A stretch of 64,000 bases of DNA from Roseateles sp. (GCA_019232985.1 JAFAMW010000058.1:1-64000), one strand, 5' to 3'; positions 1 to 9,345 are shown, counted from the first letter of the stretch. Numbers and translations: made by a program. Notes: a model not told the origin generated them from the letters alone.

Positions 1-923
1 ACAACCCGCTCACGCTCATCAATGTGGCGCGTGCCGTCGACCAGGGCCAGCCGGTGACCACGCGCACGCTGACCGTCAGCGGCGCGGTGGCACGGCCGGC
101 AACGTTCACGGTGCCGCTGGGCACGCCCTTGCGCGAGGTGCTGGAGAGGGCGGGCGGAGCGACGATCGCCAATCCGGCCTACCTTGAAGGCGGCCCGATG
201 ATGGGCAAGCTGGTGACGGACCTGGAGCGGCCAGTCACCAAGACCACGGGCGGCTTGCTGGTGTTCCCTGACGATCATCTGCTCATCCAGCGCCGCACGG
301 TGCCGCAGGCGCAGGTGGTGCGCATCGCCGAAACCAATTGCGTGCAATGCAATCTGTGCACCGACCTGTGCCCACGCCATGTGGTCGGCCATGAGCTGTC
401 TCCGCACCTGCTGGTGCGTTCCAGCAATTTCCGCAATGTCGGCGCGCCGCGCATCCGTACCACGGCGCTGACCTGCTCCGAATGCGGCGTCTGCGAGGCT
501 TACGCCTGCCCGGTCGACATCTCGCCGATGCGCATCAACATGGCGCTCAAGACGGTGCTTCGCGCCGAAGGCCAGCGCTATGAAGGCGTGCTGCACGCGG
601 CGGACCCGCTGGGCAAGGAGCGACTGCTGCCCTCGCACCGCCTGGTGGAGAAGATTCGCATTGCCGGCATGGCCTTCAAGGCGCCTCTGCTGGAAGACGA
701 GTGGCATCCGCCGCAGGTCACGCTGCCTTTACGCCAACACATCGGCGTCGCCGCGCTGCCGGTGGTCGAGGTGGGGCAGCACGTGCGCCAGGGCGAATTG
801 CTGGCCCGGATCGTCGATGGCGCCTTGGGCGCGGGGGTCCACGCGAGCATCGATGGCTGCGTTTACGTCGTCAACCACGATGCCATCGTGCTGGTGGCCG
901 ATCGACTGCATGCGAGCGCGTAG
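1..923 (+). CDS. RnfC/PduS-like SLBB and 4Fe-4S electron-transfer subunit (5' end outside window)
   Basis: The reading frame is open from the left edge, so the N-terminal NADH/FMN-binding part lies outside the window; the GTG at 24 is internal. The visible part starts in a soluble-ligand-binding beta-grasp (SLBB) region. Two ferredoxin-type cysteine clusters follow: CVQCNLCTDLCP, and CSECGVCEAYACP, which has an extra residue in its last gap. The tail looks like a biotinyl/lipoyl-like hammerhead. This arrangement is known from RnfC of the Rnf complex and from PduS, the cobalamin reductase of propanediol microcompartments. The second cluster and the short C-terminus resemble PduS more than full-length RnfC. 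Upstream genes would decide between them. The gene ends about 240 bases before a chemoreceptor and shares no obvious unit with it. Confidence 0.82.
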   Translation, partial: NPLTLINVARAVDQGQPVTTRTLTVSGAVARPATFTVPLGTPLREVLERAGGATIANPAYLEGGPMMGKLVTDLERPVTKTTGGLLVFPDDHLLIQRRTVPQAQVVRIAETNCVQCNLCTDLCPRHVVGHELSPHLLVRSSNFRNVGAPRIRTTALTCSECGVCEAYACPVDISPMRINMALKTVLRAEGQRYEGVLHAADPLGKERLLPSHRLVEKIRIAGMAFKAPLLEDEWHPPQVTLPLRQHIGVAALPVVEVGQHVRQGELLARIVDGALGAGVHASIDGCVYVVNHDAIVLVADRLHASA

Positions 924-1160
924 CGGCTTGATGGCGCCGATGGGTGAATGGGCTTTTCCCACGCCGCTCGCAGCGATGAACGGCTTGGCGCAGCTCCGCG
1001 AGGCCGCGGGAGCCGATGCGATGCCGGTTTAGCACGGCGGCCCGACGAGCACCTTGCGACCTCGAAATTGGCGGACTTTGTCTCCGCCAGAACAATCTGC
1101 GGCGAAGGCCGCGGCCAGACTGGCGCTTTTTCAAGCTCCGCGTTTGCCGCGCCACCCGTC

Positions 1161-2750
1161 ATGAATCTCGCTGGAATGAAATTGCGCACCAAGCTGGCAA
1201 CGGCCTTTTGCGTCATGGTCGTGCTGGTCGCCCTGCTTGGCGGCCTGATGATTGATCAGCTCACCCGGATCCACGCCAACACGGAAGACCTCGCCACGAA
1301 TTGGATGCCCAGCATCGAAGTGCTGGGAAACCTGCGCGCCAAGCTGAACGAGATTCGGCGCACCGAGGCCGATCTGGTCATCGCAGGCGATGCGCGGCAG
1401 TTCGACGCCTTTGCGAAGCGCATCGAGCTCATGCGCGGCGAACTGATGAAATTGCAGGGCATCTATGAGCCCATGATCACGCCCGGCGCCGAGCGTGCTG
1501 GTTACGAACGCTACACGCAGGACGAAAACGCCTATTTCGCGCAATTGGCCAGGGTGCTCCAGGCAGCGCGTGCAGGCGAGGACAGCGGCGCGCAAGTTCG
1601 GACGCTCTACGGTCGCGAGTCGAATGCGGCCTTCAGTGCGCTGCTGGGCGAGGTCCACACCCTGGTCACCATCAACAGCAAGGGCGGGGCCGCGGCGTAT
1701 GCCGCATCGCAGTCCACCTTTGCGCAGGCACGCCTGCTGACCTTCAGCGTCGTGTTGGTGTCGATCGCCGTGGCGGCATTGCTGGCCTATCTGATCGTGC
1801 GCACGGTTGCGAGGCAGCTGGGCGGCGAGCCTCAGCAGGCGGCGGAATTGGCCCGGCACATCGCCGCCGGCCGCCTGGGCACGCCGGTCGACCTGGCCCG
1901 GAACGACAGCACCAGCATGATGACGCAGTTGAAGAAGATGCAGGACAGCCTGGCGCTCGTGGTGACGGGCGTGCGTCAGAGTGCCGAAAGCGTCGCGACC
2001 GCCAGCTCCCAGATTGCTCAGGGCACGCAGGACCTGAGCCAGCGTACCGAGGAGCAGGCGGTGGCCCTGGAGCAGACCGCATCCTCGATGGAAGAACTCA
2101 GTTCCACCGTGAGGCTGAATGCCGACAATGCGCGCGAGGCCAGCGCGCTGGCGCTCGGTGCGTCCGAGATCGCGGCCAAGGGCGGTCAAGTGGTGACTGA
2201 CGTCATCGAGACCATGAAGGAGATCAACGGCAGCTCGCGGCGCATCACCGAGATCATCGGGGTCATCGACGGTATTGCGTTCCAGACCAATATTCTGTCG
2301 CTCAATGCCGCCGTCGAAGCCGCCCGGGCGGGCGAACAAGGGCGCGGCTTCGCGGTCGTGGCCACCGAGGTGCGCTCCCTGGCCCAGCGCAGCGCCGACG
2401 CGGCGCGCGAGATCAAGGCCTTGATCAACGCCAGCGTCGATTGCGTGGAGCGCGGGTCCGTGCTGGTCGACGAAGCCGGCAAGACGATGGGAGAGGTGGT
2501 GCGATCCATCCAGGGCGTGACCCATGTGATGTCTGAAATCAGCCAGGCCAGCATCGAGCAGCATGCCGGTGTCACGCAGATCGGCGAGGCGGTGAACCGG
2601 ATGGATGAAACGACCCAGCGCAATGCCGCACTGGTGGAACAGAGTGCCGCGGCGGCTGACAGCCTGATGCAGCAGGCGCAGCAGATGCTGCAGGCCATGG
2701 CGGTCTTTCAGCTTGGGCATGTCGAGGCGTGCGAGGCCTGCGAGGCCTGA
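1161..2750 (+). CDS. Methyl-accepting chemotaxis protein, four-helix-bundle sensor type
   Basis: Inner-membrane chemoreceptor of about 529 residues. A first membrane helix (about residues 10-30) is followed by a helical periplasmic domain of the 4HB_MCP type and a second membrane helix (about 190-212). HAMP and a long cytoplasmic signalling coiled coil come next. The conserved hairpin tip that contacts CheA and CheW is present ([20 protein letters not shown], with the usual [11 protein letters not shown] core). There is no C-terminal CheR-tethering pentapeptide; the protein ends in a short Glu-Ala-Cys repeat. The frame is open further upstream to 948, but that stretch has no receptor-like sequence, and ATG 1161 directly precedes the membrane helix. 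It ends 17 bases before the convergent DJ-1/PfpI gene. Ligand unknown. Confidence 0.93.
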   Translation: MNLAGMKLRTKLATAFCVMVVLVALLGGLMIDQLTRIHANTEDLATNWMPSIEVLGNLRAKLNEIRRTEADLVIAGDARQFDAFAKRIELMRGELMKLQGIYEPMITPGAERAGYERYTQDENAYFAQLARVLQAARAGEDSGAQVRTLYGRESNAAFSALLGEVHTLVTINSKGGAAAYAASQSTFAQARLLTFSVVLVSIAVAALLAYLIVRTVARQLGGEPQQAAELARHIAAGRLGTPVDLARNDSTSMMTQLKKMQDSLALVVTGVRQSAESVATASSQIAQGTQDLSQRTEEQAVALEQTASSMEELSSTVRLNADNAREASALALGASEIAAKGGQVVTDVIETMKEINGSSRRITEIIGVIDGIAFQTNILSLNAAVEAARAGEQGRGFAVVATEVRSLAQRSADAAREIKALINASVDCVERGSVLVDEAGKTMGEVVRSIQGVTHVMSEISQASIEQHAGVTQIGEAVNRMDETTQRNAALVEQSAAAADSLMQQAQQMLQAMAVFQLGHVEACEACEA

Positions 2751-2767
2751 TGGCCTGGTTTGGGATG

Positions 2768-3670
2768 TCAATGAGCCGCTGGCGCCGCGCGTGCCAGCAT
2801 GGTCGTGAATTGGCGGGCAAAGGTGTGCACGTCGCCTGGCCAGCGCGCCGACACGTAGGCGCCGTCCTGAACGACCCAGGCCGCCCGGTCGTCGTCCAGG
2901 CGGTCGCGAATCAGCCCGCTGCTTTTGCGCCAGGCATTCGGCGCGTCAGAAGGCACATCGAGGAAGTCGCTCGCCTGGGCCAGGGCGCGCTTGACCTCGG
3001 CTTCAACGCTCCAGTAGCCGGCGGGCTCGCCGCTGTTCTCGAAATAGGTGCGGTAGTAGAGCGGATCCCAAAAGCGCGCCCACCAGCGTGTCAGGTCCCA
3101 GGCGGATTTCTCCAGCTTCCAGGTCAGGGCCGTGGTCTTGCGCCCCCACAAGACGGAGCGTCCGGTGCGCTGTGATGGCGTCCGCGCGGCCAGCAGGACC
3201 CCGTGGCAAACGGCCGCCACAGGGCGATGCCGTCCCTGCGCGTCGAATTGATCGAAGAATCGCGCCACCAGCGCCTGCAGCACTTTGTCTTCAAGGTATT
3301 CCCGCATGCCCTTGGCGTGTCCGCCTGGCAGGACCAGCGCATCAAAGGCGCCTGTGCGCTCGGCTTGTGCGGCCTGCTCGTAACTCAGCGGCTGCAGGAA
3401 ATGCGGATCCAGCTGAATCGCCTGGTAGGCCTCTCGCGCCGACTTCTGGGCGCGCAGCATCAGCCCGATCAGACGCACTTGCCGCAGCCCCGGGATCCAG
3501 CCCCAGGCGTCCAGGCCTTGGCCGGAAATCATCAGCGGATCGGCGTGGGCCCGCTGGCCGTCGGGCGTGGCGAAGCGCAGCTCGTGGCCTGCGGCGCGCA
3601 AGATGGTCCAGGTGATGCACACCTCGGTGGGATCAAAGTCGCGGCGCGGCAGCGGCATCAGGATAGTCAT
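2768..3670 (-). CDS. DJ-1/PfpI (type 1 glutamine amidotransferase-like) family protein
   Basis: A cytoplasmic protein of about 300 residues with the DJ-1/PfpI flavodoxin-like fold. It starts MTILMPLPRRDFDPTEV, has the glycine turn LVLPGGHAKGMREYL, and carries the nucleophile elbow AAVCHGVLLAA with Cys followed by His. Family members include glyoxalase/deglycase-like hydrolases, chaperones and proteins of unknown activity. The C-terminal extension rich in Trp and Tyr (about residues 195-245) resembles larger family members rather than short PfpI proteases. The start at 3670 is chosen because the conserved beta strand begins there; the frame continues upstream to 3766 without conserved sequence. 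Substrate cannot be read from the sequence. It is upstream-adjacent to the CHASE2/HD-GYP gene on the same strand, 46 bases away, so read-through from that operon is possible. Confidence 0.8.
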   Translation of the reverse strand: MTILMPLPRRDFDPTEVCITWTILRAAGHELRFATPDGQRAHADPLMISGQGLDAWGWIPGLRQVRLIGLMLRAQKSAREAYQAIQLDPHFLQPLSYEQAAQAERTGAFDALVLPGGHAKGMREYLEDKVLQALVARFFDQFDAQGRHRPVAAVCHGVLLAARTPSQRTGRSVLWGRKTTALTWKLEKSAWDLTRWWARFWDPLYYRTYFENSGEPAGYWSVEAEVKRALAQASDFLDVPSDAPNAWRKSSGLIRDRLDDDRAAWVVQDGAYVSARWPGDVHTFARQFTTMLARAAPAAH

Positions 3671-3716
3671 GAGCAGGTTCCTGCGGGGTTGAAGCGAGCC
3701 CGGCCCATGGGCGTGC

Positions 3717-6700
3717 TCAAGCGTGTTGCGTTGAAGAAGCCATGTAGAGCCCGATGTCGACCGCATCGATCTGCTCGGGCTTCAGGTATTTGCGCGCATA
3801 GTCCAGGTAGACCCCCGAGCTCAGGAACAGGTCGAACAGCAAGGGGTCGATGTGGCGGTCCTGCTTGAAGCGGTACAGGATCGCGATCGACTCGGACAGG
3901 GTCTTGGCCTTCTTGTAGGGTCGGTCCGAGGCGGTCAGGGCCTCGAAGATGTCGGCAATGGCCATGATGCGCGCCGGGGTCGACAACTCGTCTTCCTTCA
4001 ATTGGCGCGGATAGCCGCTGCCGGTCAGCGTCTCGTGATGGGTGCCCGCGTACTCGGGAACGCGCTGCAGATTGGGCGGCAGGGGCAGCTGCTCCAGCAT
4101 GACCAGGGTCTCCATCACATGCTCGTTGATCTTGAAGCGTTCCTCTTCGGTCAGGGTGCCGCGGCTGACGCGCAGGTTGTGCAGTTCGCCGAGGTTGTAG
4201 AGGTGCTTGGGCACGGTGAGCTTGAATCCATGTTGGGCGAGTCGTGAGAAATTGGCCGGGCGCTGGATGATGTGTTCGGTCTTGTCTGAAAGCAAGGGCT
4301 CTAGCGCCGGCAGCAGGGCGGGCTCAAGGCTTGGATAACGCTGCAACTCCGTGTCTGACAGGCCCAGCCGGTCGTCGAAATGGCGCAGCCAGGTCTGGCT
4401 GCCGATCTGCACGAGGCGCTCGACGCGCTCGGGCGCCAGGAATTCGCTGCCGAGATTGCAGGTGGCGAGGAATTCAAAATCGTCCTGCAGCTGCGCGCAC
4501 CTTTGCTGGTAGCGCTGCTCGGCCGCCGCCGCCGCGGCGCCTCGCTCGTGGATCTCGCGCAGGCGCTCGATCTCGGCGTCGCGCTGAAGCACTTCGAAGC
4601 GGGTGCGGACCTCGTGAATGCGGTTGTAGATGGTCTCGAGCTTGGTGGCCTTGTCGACCACGTATTCGGGCGTGGTGACCTTGCCGCAGTCGTGCAGCCA
4701 GGCGCCGATGCGGAATTCACGCCACTCGTCGTGGGTCTTGAAGCTGAAGTCCGCCAGCGGGCCTTCCGACACCTCGCAGGCGGCGCGTGCCAGCATCATG
4801 GCGAGTTCGGGCACGCGTTCGCAATGGCCGCCCGTGTAGGGGCTCTTGGCATCGATGGCGCCGGCGATGATCTGGATGATCGACTCCATCAAGGCGTTCT
4901 GCGCCTCCGCCAGGTTCTGGTTCTCCAGGCCCACGGCGGTCTGGGCTGCCAGGGCCTCGATGAACGGTATCAGGCGGTCATCGAAGGCCACGACGTCCCG
5001 GCTCAGCGGCTCGACCGCGTTGATGAGCTGGATCACGCCCAGGACCTGACCCTCGCGCGGCATGACGGGCACGCTGAGCACGGAGCGGACCGGGTCGCCC
5101 GAGCACAGCCGCGGCAGGCCGGGCGTCGGTTCCATGCCGATGCCGTCGAAATTCAGCACACGGCCGTGGCGGGCGACTTGCGCGGCCAGCGGCGAGGGCG
5201 CTGTCGCGTCGTCGACCGCGATCTCATGGAGCGTTGCCGGATCCAGCCCGGCCTGGGCGGCAACCGCGAGCGTCTGATGGGCAGACTTCAGGTAGATCAG
5301 CGCGGCCTGGCAATCCGTGATGTGGCGCGCGCTGTCCAGCGTCGTGTTCAACAGGCCGTCGCGCTGGTGTTCATGGCCGAGCGCCAGTCCGCTTTCGACC
5401 AGGTGGATCATCTTGCGTTCCGCGTCGCCGAGGCTGGCCAGCATGGTGCTGGAGATCAGCACGCCGGTGACGAGCGTGAGACCGATGGCGACGCTGGCCG
5501 CATCGAACAGCAGGCCCAGCGCCACGAACAGGACCAGGCCTGTGACCAGCAAGGCTGCCGCGGCCAGGGCCGTCAGGCCCATGGCCCAGAGCGGACGGGC
5601 CTTGAACTCGCGTCCTACGCGATAGTCGGATCGCGGGGCCAGCCAGATCAAGGCGAGCCCGACGCCCAGCACCAGCAGGGGCTCGAAGATGATCAGCCAG
5701 CGAGGCCGCTTCAAGAAGACTTTGTCGAACAGCGACTCGATGAGCTGGGCCTGGATTTCCACGCCCGGTACCAGTTCATGCAGCGCCGTGGTCCGCATGT
5801 CATTGAGCCCGGAGCCGGTCAGGCCGATCAATATGAGCTTGCCGTTGAACTGCGCCGGATCGACCTTGCCGTTCAGCACATCCAGGGCCGATACATAGCG
5901 CGCCAGGCCCGCCGACAGCGGCGCAAAGTGCAGCCAGATGTCGCCCTCGGGCTGCGTCGGCACGCTCAGATCGGCCACCTGCACGGCCGTGACGCCATGC
6001 GCCTGCGCCTGCACTTCGATGGCGGAAGAATCCGTGGCCACGCGCAGCATCTCCAGGGCCAGGCTGGGCGTGAGCTGGGAGCCTATGCGGGCCAGCAGCG
6101 GCACGCGGCGCACCACCGTCCCGCCGCGTGTGTCGATGCTGACCAGCGCCTGGCCATGGGCCGCCGCTTGCAGGATGGGGAGGCTCGCCAGCACGCGGGG
6201 ATAGTTGCGCACGAAGGGGCGCGGGTCTGCGCCGTGCGTGACCATGGGCGCGCTGCGCAGCGCGGTGCTGGTCGTGAAGGTCTCGAAATCGAAGCCCACG
6301 GCGCCCAGCACGCTGGGTGCGTCGTGCAAGGCCTGGGCCAGCTGGGCGTCGCTGGTGGGCAGGCCGCGCAGGGCCTCGCTGAGCGCGTGCCGCTCGGGAG
6401 GCAGGCGCCTGGCGAGTTGGTCGGGTGAGTTCTGGTCGGCCTCCGGCATGTAGATATCCAGGCCGATGGCGGCCGGCGCATGGGCCTGGACCGCGCGCAC
6501 CAGGGCGCCCAGCCGGTCGCGCGGCCAGGGCCATTGGCCTAGCGATGCCAGGCTTTTTTCGTCAATGGCCACGATGGTGACGGGCGCGCTGGCGGGTTTT
6601 CTGGGAGACAGGGCATGGTAGGCATCGAACAGTCCGAGCTGCGCCGACACCAGGGGATGCCCCAGGGCGCCGACCACTCTCAGGGCGGGCGCAGGCAGGG

Positions 6701-6842
6701 CGGTTTGCCAGCGCAAGGGCAGCGCCAGGAACGCCTGCAGGGCGACATAGAACAGCAGGACGCCGAGTGCCACCGAGCGGCCCCGCGCGCCGCCGAGCAG
6801 GTGTTTGAGCAGGGACGAGGAACGGGGCAGGTTCAGCTTCAT
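3717..6842 (-). CDS. CHASE2 - GAF - HD-GYP membrane sensor, predicted cyclic-di-GMP phosphodiesterase
   Basis: A 1041-residue sensor. Residues about 20-40 form a membrane anchor, and about 60-350 form an extracytoplasmic CHASE2 domain (core VTIVAIDEKSLASLGQWPWP). Two to three membrane helices follow at about 370-450, then a GAF domain at about 480-640. The HD-GYP domain begins with DAKSPYTGGHCERV, has the metal site WLHDCGK, and carries HHETLTGSGYP. The HD and GYP signatures are intact, so hydrolysis of cyclic-di-GMP is expected. An insert of about 100 residues with a coiled coil separates the HD part from the GYP part. It is the third gene after FecR and OmpA genes on the same strand, with a 52-base gap holding a small hairpin. 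CHASE2 ligands are generally unknown; pairing with FecR and OmpA points to an envelope signal. Confidence 0.92.
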   Translation of the reverse strand: MKLNLPRSSSLLKHLLGGARGRSVALGVLLFYVALQAFLALPLRWQTALPAPALRVVGALGHPLVSAQLGLFDAYHALSPRKPASAPVTIVAIDEKSLASLGQWPWPRDRLGALVRAVQAHAPAAIGLDIYMPEADQNSPDQLARRLPPERHALSEALRGLPTSDAQLAQALHDAPSVLGAVGFDFETFTTSTALRSAPMVTHGADPRPFVRNYPRVLASLPILQAAAHGQALVSIDTRGGTVVRRVPLLARIGSQLTPSLALEMLRVATDSSAIEVQAQAHGVTAVQVADLSVPTQPEGDIWLHFAPLSAGLARYVSALDVLNGKVDPAQFNGKLILIGLTGSGLNDMRTTALHELVPGVEIQAQLIESLFDKVFLKRPRWLIIFEPLLVLGVGLALIWLAPRSDYRVGREFKARPLWAMGLTALAAAALLVTGLVLFVALGLLFDAASVAIGLTLVTGVLISSTMLASLGDAERKMIHLVESGLALGHEHQRDGLLNTTLDSARHITDCQAALIYLKSAHQTLAVAAQAGLDPATLHEIAVDDATAPSPLAAQVARHGRVLNFDGIGMEPTPGLPRLCSGDPVRSVLSVPVMPREGQVLGVIQLINAVEPLSRDVVAFDDRLIPFIEALAAQTAVGLENQNLAEAQNALMESIIQIIAGAIDAKSPYTGGHCERVPELAMMLARAACEVSEGPLADFSFKTHDEWREFRIGAWLHDCGKVTTPEYVVDKATKLETIYNRIHEVRTRFEVLQRDAEIERLREIHERGAAAAAAEQRYQQRCAQLQDDFEFLATCNLGSEFLAPERVERLVQIGSQTWLRHFDDRLGLSDTELQRYPSLEPALLPALEPLLSDKTEHIIQRPANFSRLAQHGFKLTVPKHLYNLGELHNLRVSRGTLTEEERFKINEHVMETLVMLEQLPLPPNLQRVPEYAGTHHETLTGSGYPRQLKEDELSTPARIMAIADIFEALTASDRPYKKAKTLSESIAILYRFKQDRHIDPLLFDLFLSSGVYLDYARKYLKPEQIDAVDIGLYMASSTQHA

Positions 6843-6868
6843 TCGCGCGGTGCTGGACGTTCAACAAA

Positions 6869-6888
6869 CCGGGTAGTGACGTACCCGG
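6869..6888. repeat. Perfect inverted repeat in the ompA - HD-GYP gap
   Basis: CCGGGTA and TACCCGG, 7 bases each, face each other across the 6-base loop GTGACG. On the leftward transcript it sits just after the OmpA stop codon and before the HD-GYP start. No strong T run follows, so it may be a weak terminator, an mRNA stabilising hairpin, or a protein site. Confidence 0.45.
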
Positions 6889-6894
6889 AAATAT

Positions 6895-7485
6895 TCATCG
6901 AATGGTGACTTCGACGCGGCGGTTGGCCTGTTCGGCCACTGCGTTGGCGGTTTGCACCGCCGGGTCGCGTTTGCCGCGCCCGACCGCCTGCATCTGCGAG
7001 GCCGCAATGCCGTGATGGCTCAGGAATTCGACCACCGTCTGCGCCCGCTGCAGCGACAAATGGTCGTTGAGGTCATCGGTGCCGACCGCGTCGGTGTAGC
7101 CGGTCACGATCAGCTCGGGTGCGGCGCGCCGGCCCAGCTCCTGGAGGATTTGCTGAACCACGGCCGCCGAATCCGGCGTGAACTCCGTGGACGAGCCGCT
7201 CTGGAAATGCACGATGAAGCTCACCGGCCGGGGCGGGCGGGCGGCCAGCAGGGCGCCGTATTGGCGCTCCACGCTCGCCGGGTCCGTCGTGAAGCTGCTG
7301 ATCTGGCCTTGCTGCGAAACCGCGACGCCGCCGTAGGCCGTATCGACGCGCTGGTGCCCTGTCGCGCTGCTCACTTCCACCGCACCGACCTTGCCGTCCG
7401 GCGCGGGCAGCAGGACGACGCGTTGCTGGGCGCAGGCGCAAAGCATCAGCAAGGCAGGCATTGCAAAGGCAAGACGCTTCTTCAT
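6895..7485 (-). CDS. OmpA-family peptidoglycan-binding lipoprotein
   Basis: A protein of 196 residues. The N-terminus MKKRLAFAMPALLMLCAC ends in a plausible lipobox, so it is predicted to be a lipoprotein. The C-terminal half (about residues 90-196) is an OmpA/MotB domain: VHFQSGSSTEFTPDS opens it, GYTDAVGTDDLNDHLSLQRA carries the Asp and Arg that grip meso-diaminopimelate, and it ends NRRVEVTIR. The family anchors envelope proteins to peptidoglycan. Its ATG overlaps the TGA of the upstream FecR gene (ATGA), which implies translational coupling. With FecR upstream and a CHASE2 sensor downstream, it probably belongs to an envelope-sensing unit. Confidence 0.9.
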   Translation of the reverse strand: MKKRLAFAMPALLMLCACAQQRVVLLPAPDGKVGAVEVSSATGHQRVDTAYGGVAVSQQGQISSFTTDPASVERQYGALLAARPPRPVSFIVHFQSGSSTEFTPDSAAVVQQILQELGRRAAPELIVTGYTDAVGTDDLNDHLSLQRAQTVVEFLSHHGIAASQMQAVGRGKRDPAVQTANAVAEQANRRVEVTIR

Positions 7486-7961
7486 GGCCCGTCGCCCGCA
7501 TCGATGATGAACTCGGTGCCGCGCACGCCCAGCGTGATGGAGTTGGTGCTGAACTGGACGGCGTCGGGATGAGTCTTGGCGATCTTTCCGGAAATGACGG
7601 CCAGCGTTCCGCGCTTGACGGAGGAGTCGAGTTGGCCGTCGTGCGTCGTGGGGTTGAACGCGAAGCGCTTGATGAGCAACGCGGAGTGGGCACCGGCGGC
7701 CAGCATGGTGTCGTCGCGCAATGTGATGCCGATGGATGAGTCGGCGCCGGTGCTGATCTGATCGCCTTCCATGACCGGGTCGCCGATTTGGGCCGGCAGG
7801 ATCTGGCCGGCGCGGGCTATGTTGGCCTGGCCCTTGAGCGTTTTGACCATGCCCGCGCTTTCGGCATGAGCGGTGGCGGCGCACAGCAGCGTCATCGCGA
7901 CGCCGGCAATCAGCCCAGTGACCGTGTACAACGAGGCGTGACTCACGCGGTCCTCCAGCAT
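7482..7961 (-). CDS. FecR-domain periplasmic protein
   Basis: A protein of 159 residues with an N-terminal hydrophobic segment ending AHAESAG, most simply a cleaved signal peptide. The remainder is a FecR beta domain: GDPVMEGDQISTGADSSIG, then RGTLAVISGKIAKT and ITLGVRGTEFIIDAG, which are typical of stand-alone FecR-like proteins. Unlike FecR of iron uptake it has no anti-sigma N-terminus and no sigma factor nearby. Such stand-alone FecR proteins are commonly found beside CHASE2-containing cyclases. Here the CHASE2 protein is an HD-GYP phosphodiesterase instead. The stop codon overlaps the OmpA start. The ATG at 7961 has only a weak ribosome site. Confidence 0.87.
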   Translation of the reverse strand: MLEDRVSHASLYTVTGLIAGVAMTLLCAATAHAESAGMVKTLKGQANIARAGQILPAQIGDPVMEGDQISTGADSSIGITLRDDTMLAAGAHSALLIKRFAFNPTTHDGQLDSSVKRGTLAVISGKIAKTHPDAVQFSTNSITLGVRGTEFIIDAGDGP

Positions 7962-8262
7962 CCAAGTGCGGATCCGAACGAGGTCCGGATCTGCTCATCA
8001 ACAACATAAGCATCGGAACTCCGGCGCAATCTATCACATATCTTGCGGATCAAACAAAATTGCGCCATGGCTGATCCCCGTTTTTGAATTGCGAATTAAA
8101 GCGCGGCAGCGCTCGATGCCATAAGATCTTCGGCAATTCCTGCGCGAATTGAAGACATTGCATTAGAAGCGGTCATGTCACAAATATGGCATGGATCCGC
8201 CTTCCAGTTTTTGCGTTTTCAACCCGGACTTTCCAGTCAGCAAGCCCATAGGAAAGGTTCAT
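7962..8262. other. Divergent intergenic region between FecR operon and catalase-family gene
   Basis: About 300 bases with lower GC than the flanking genes and no credible coding sequence. It must hold promoters for the leftward FecR-OmpA-HD-GYP operon and for the rightward catalase-family gene. I see no operator that I can name. Confidence 0.6.
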
Positions 8263-9312
8263 ATGAAGCTCAACGATGCGTTTGTTTTCCCGGCCTTGGC
8301 CCAGGCATTTCGCCGTTCCTCCGCGGGCACGGCGATGGCGGTAGCTGCCCTATTGATGGCTGCCCCGACGTATGCCGATGACGCGCCCGCCGCCGATTCG
8401 ACGCCGCTGCCGGTGGCGCTTGTCAATGCGCTCAACAAGCTATCCGGTGGACCGCATGCGGGGTACCGGGCCAACCATGCCAAGGGCGTCATGGTGACCG
8501 GTACCTTCACGCCCGCGGCCGGTGCGCGGGCCTTGAGCAAGGCGCCGCAATTTCTGCGTCCGGTGCCCGTCACCGTGCGCTTCTCCAATGGCACGGGCGT
8601 GCCCACGCTGCCGGATGCGGATCCGCACGCAAGCCCGCACGGCATGGCGATCCGTTTCCAGCTGCCCAAGGGGGCCACGACCGACATCGTCGGCATTTCG
8701 GCCAACGGCTTCCCGGTGGCCACGCCGGAGGATTTCCTGGCGCTGCTGCAGGCCATCGCCGCCAGCGGCCCTGATGCCGCCAAGCCGACGCCGGTCGAGC
8801 AGTTCCTGGGCAGCCATCCGGCGGCCCTCAAGTTCGTCACCACGCCGCGGCCCGCGCCGGAGAGTTTCGCCACGCTGGCCTTTTATGGCGTGAACGCGTT
8901 CAAGTTCACCAATGCCAAAGGCGCGAGCAGCTACATCCGCTACCAGATCCTGCCGGCGGCGGGCGAGCATGGCCTGAGTGACGAGGCGGCGGCCAAGGCC
9001 GCGCCCGACTACCTGATGGATGAGCTGCCCGCGCGCGTGGCGAAGGTGCCAGTCAAGTTCAAGCTGCTGGCGCAGCTTGCCAAGGAGGGCGACAAGGTCG
9101 ACGACCCCACGGCGGTGTGGCCCGAGACGAATCGCGTCGTGGAGCTGGGCACCATCAGCCTGACGAAGGCGGTGACCGATCAGGCGGCCGAACAGAAGAG
9201 GATTCTCTTCAATCCGGTGTCGCTGCCGGCGGGGATAGAGCCGTCGGCCGACCCGGTCCTGGCGATGCGCTTCCCAGCCTACGCGGTCAGCTTCGGGCAG
9301 CGGGCGCCTTGA
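8263..9312 (+). CDS. Periplasmic catalase-family peroxidase (SrpA-like)
   Basis: A protein of 349 residues, the short form of the haem catalase fold. A long signal peptide (MAVAALLMAAPTYADD, cut near residue 40) directs it to the periplasm. The distal His lies in GYRANHAKGVMVTGTFTP, and RFSNGTGVPTLPDADPHASP and GMAIRF are conserved catalase strands. The C-terminal RFPAYAVSFGQR holds the proximal Tyr that would ligate haem. Small periplasmic members usually act as organic-hydroperoxide peroxidases with weak catalase activity. The start at ATG 8263 is supported by AGGAAAGG at 8250-8257; the longer frame from 8191 would hide the signal peptide. A single-gene unit. Confidence 0.9.
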   Translation: MKLNDAFVFPALAQAFRRSSAGTAMAVAALLMAAPTYADDAPAADSTPLPVALVNALNKLSGGPHAGYRANHAKGVMVTGTFTPAAGARALSKAPQFLRPVPVTVRFSNGTGVPTLPDADPHASPHGMAIRFQLPKGATTDIVGISANGFPVATPEDFLALLQAIAASGPDAAKPTPVEQFLGSHPAALKFVTTPRPAPESFATLAFYGVNAFKFTNAKGASSYIRYQILPAAGEHGLSDEAAAKAAPDYLMDELPARVAKVPVKFKLLAQLAKEGDKVDDPTAVWPETNRVVELGTISLTKAVTDQAAEQKRILFNPVSLPAGIEPSADPVLAMRFPAYAVSFGQRAP

Positions 9313-9345
9313 CGACGGAGTTGGAAGCAAGTCGGCGGATTTTTC

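Noticed and set aside
1131..2771. 546-codon minus-strand frame opposite the first chemoreceptor
   Set aside because: Shadow frame; the plus strand has an unmistakable MCP.
4380..6428. 682-codon open frame on the plus strand
   Set aside because: Opposite the CHASE2/HD-GYP gene; composition is that of an antisense frame.
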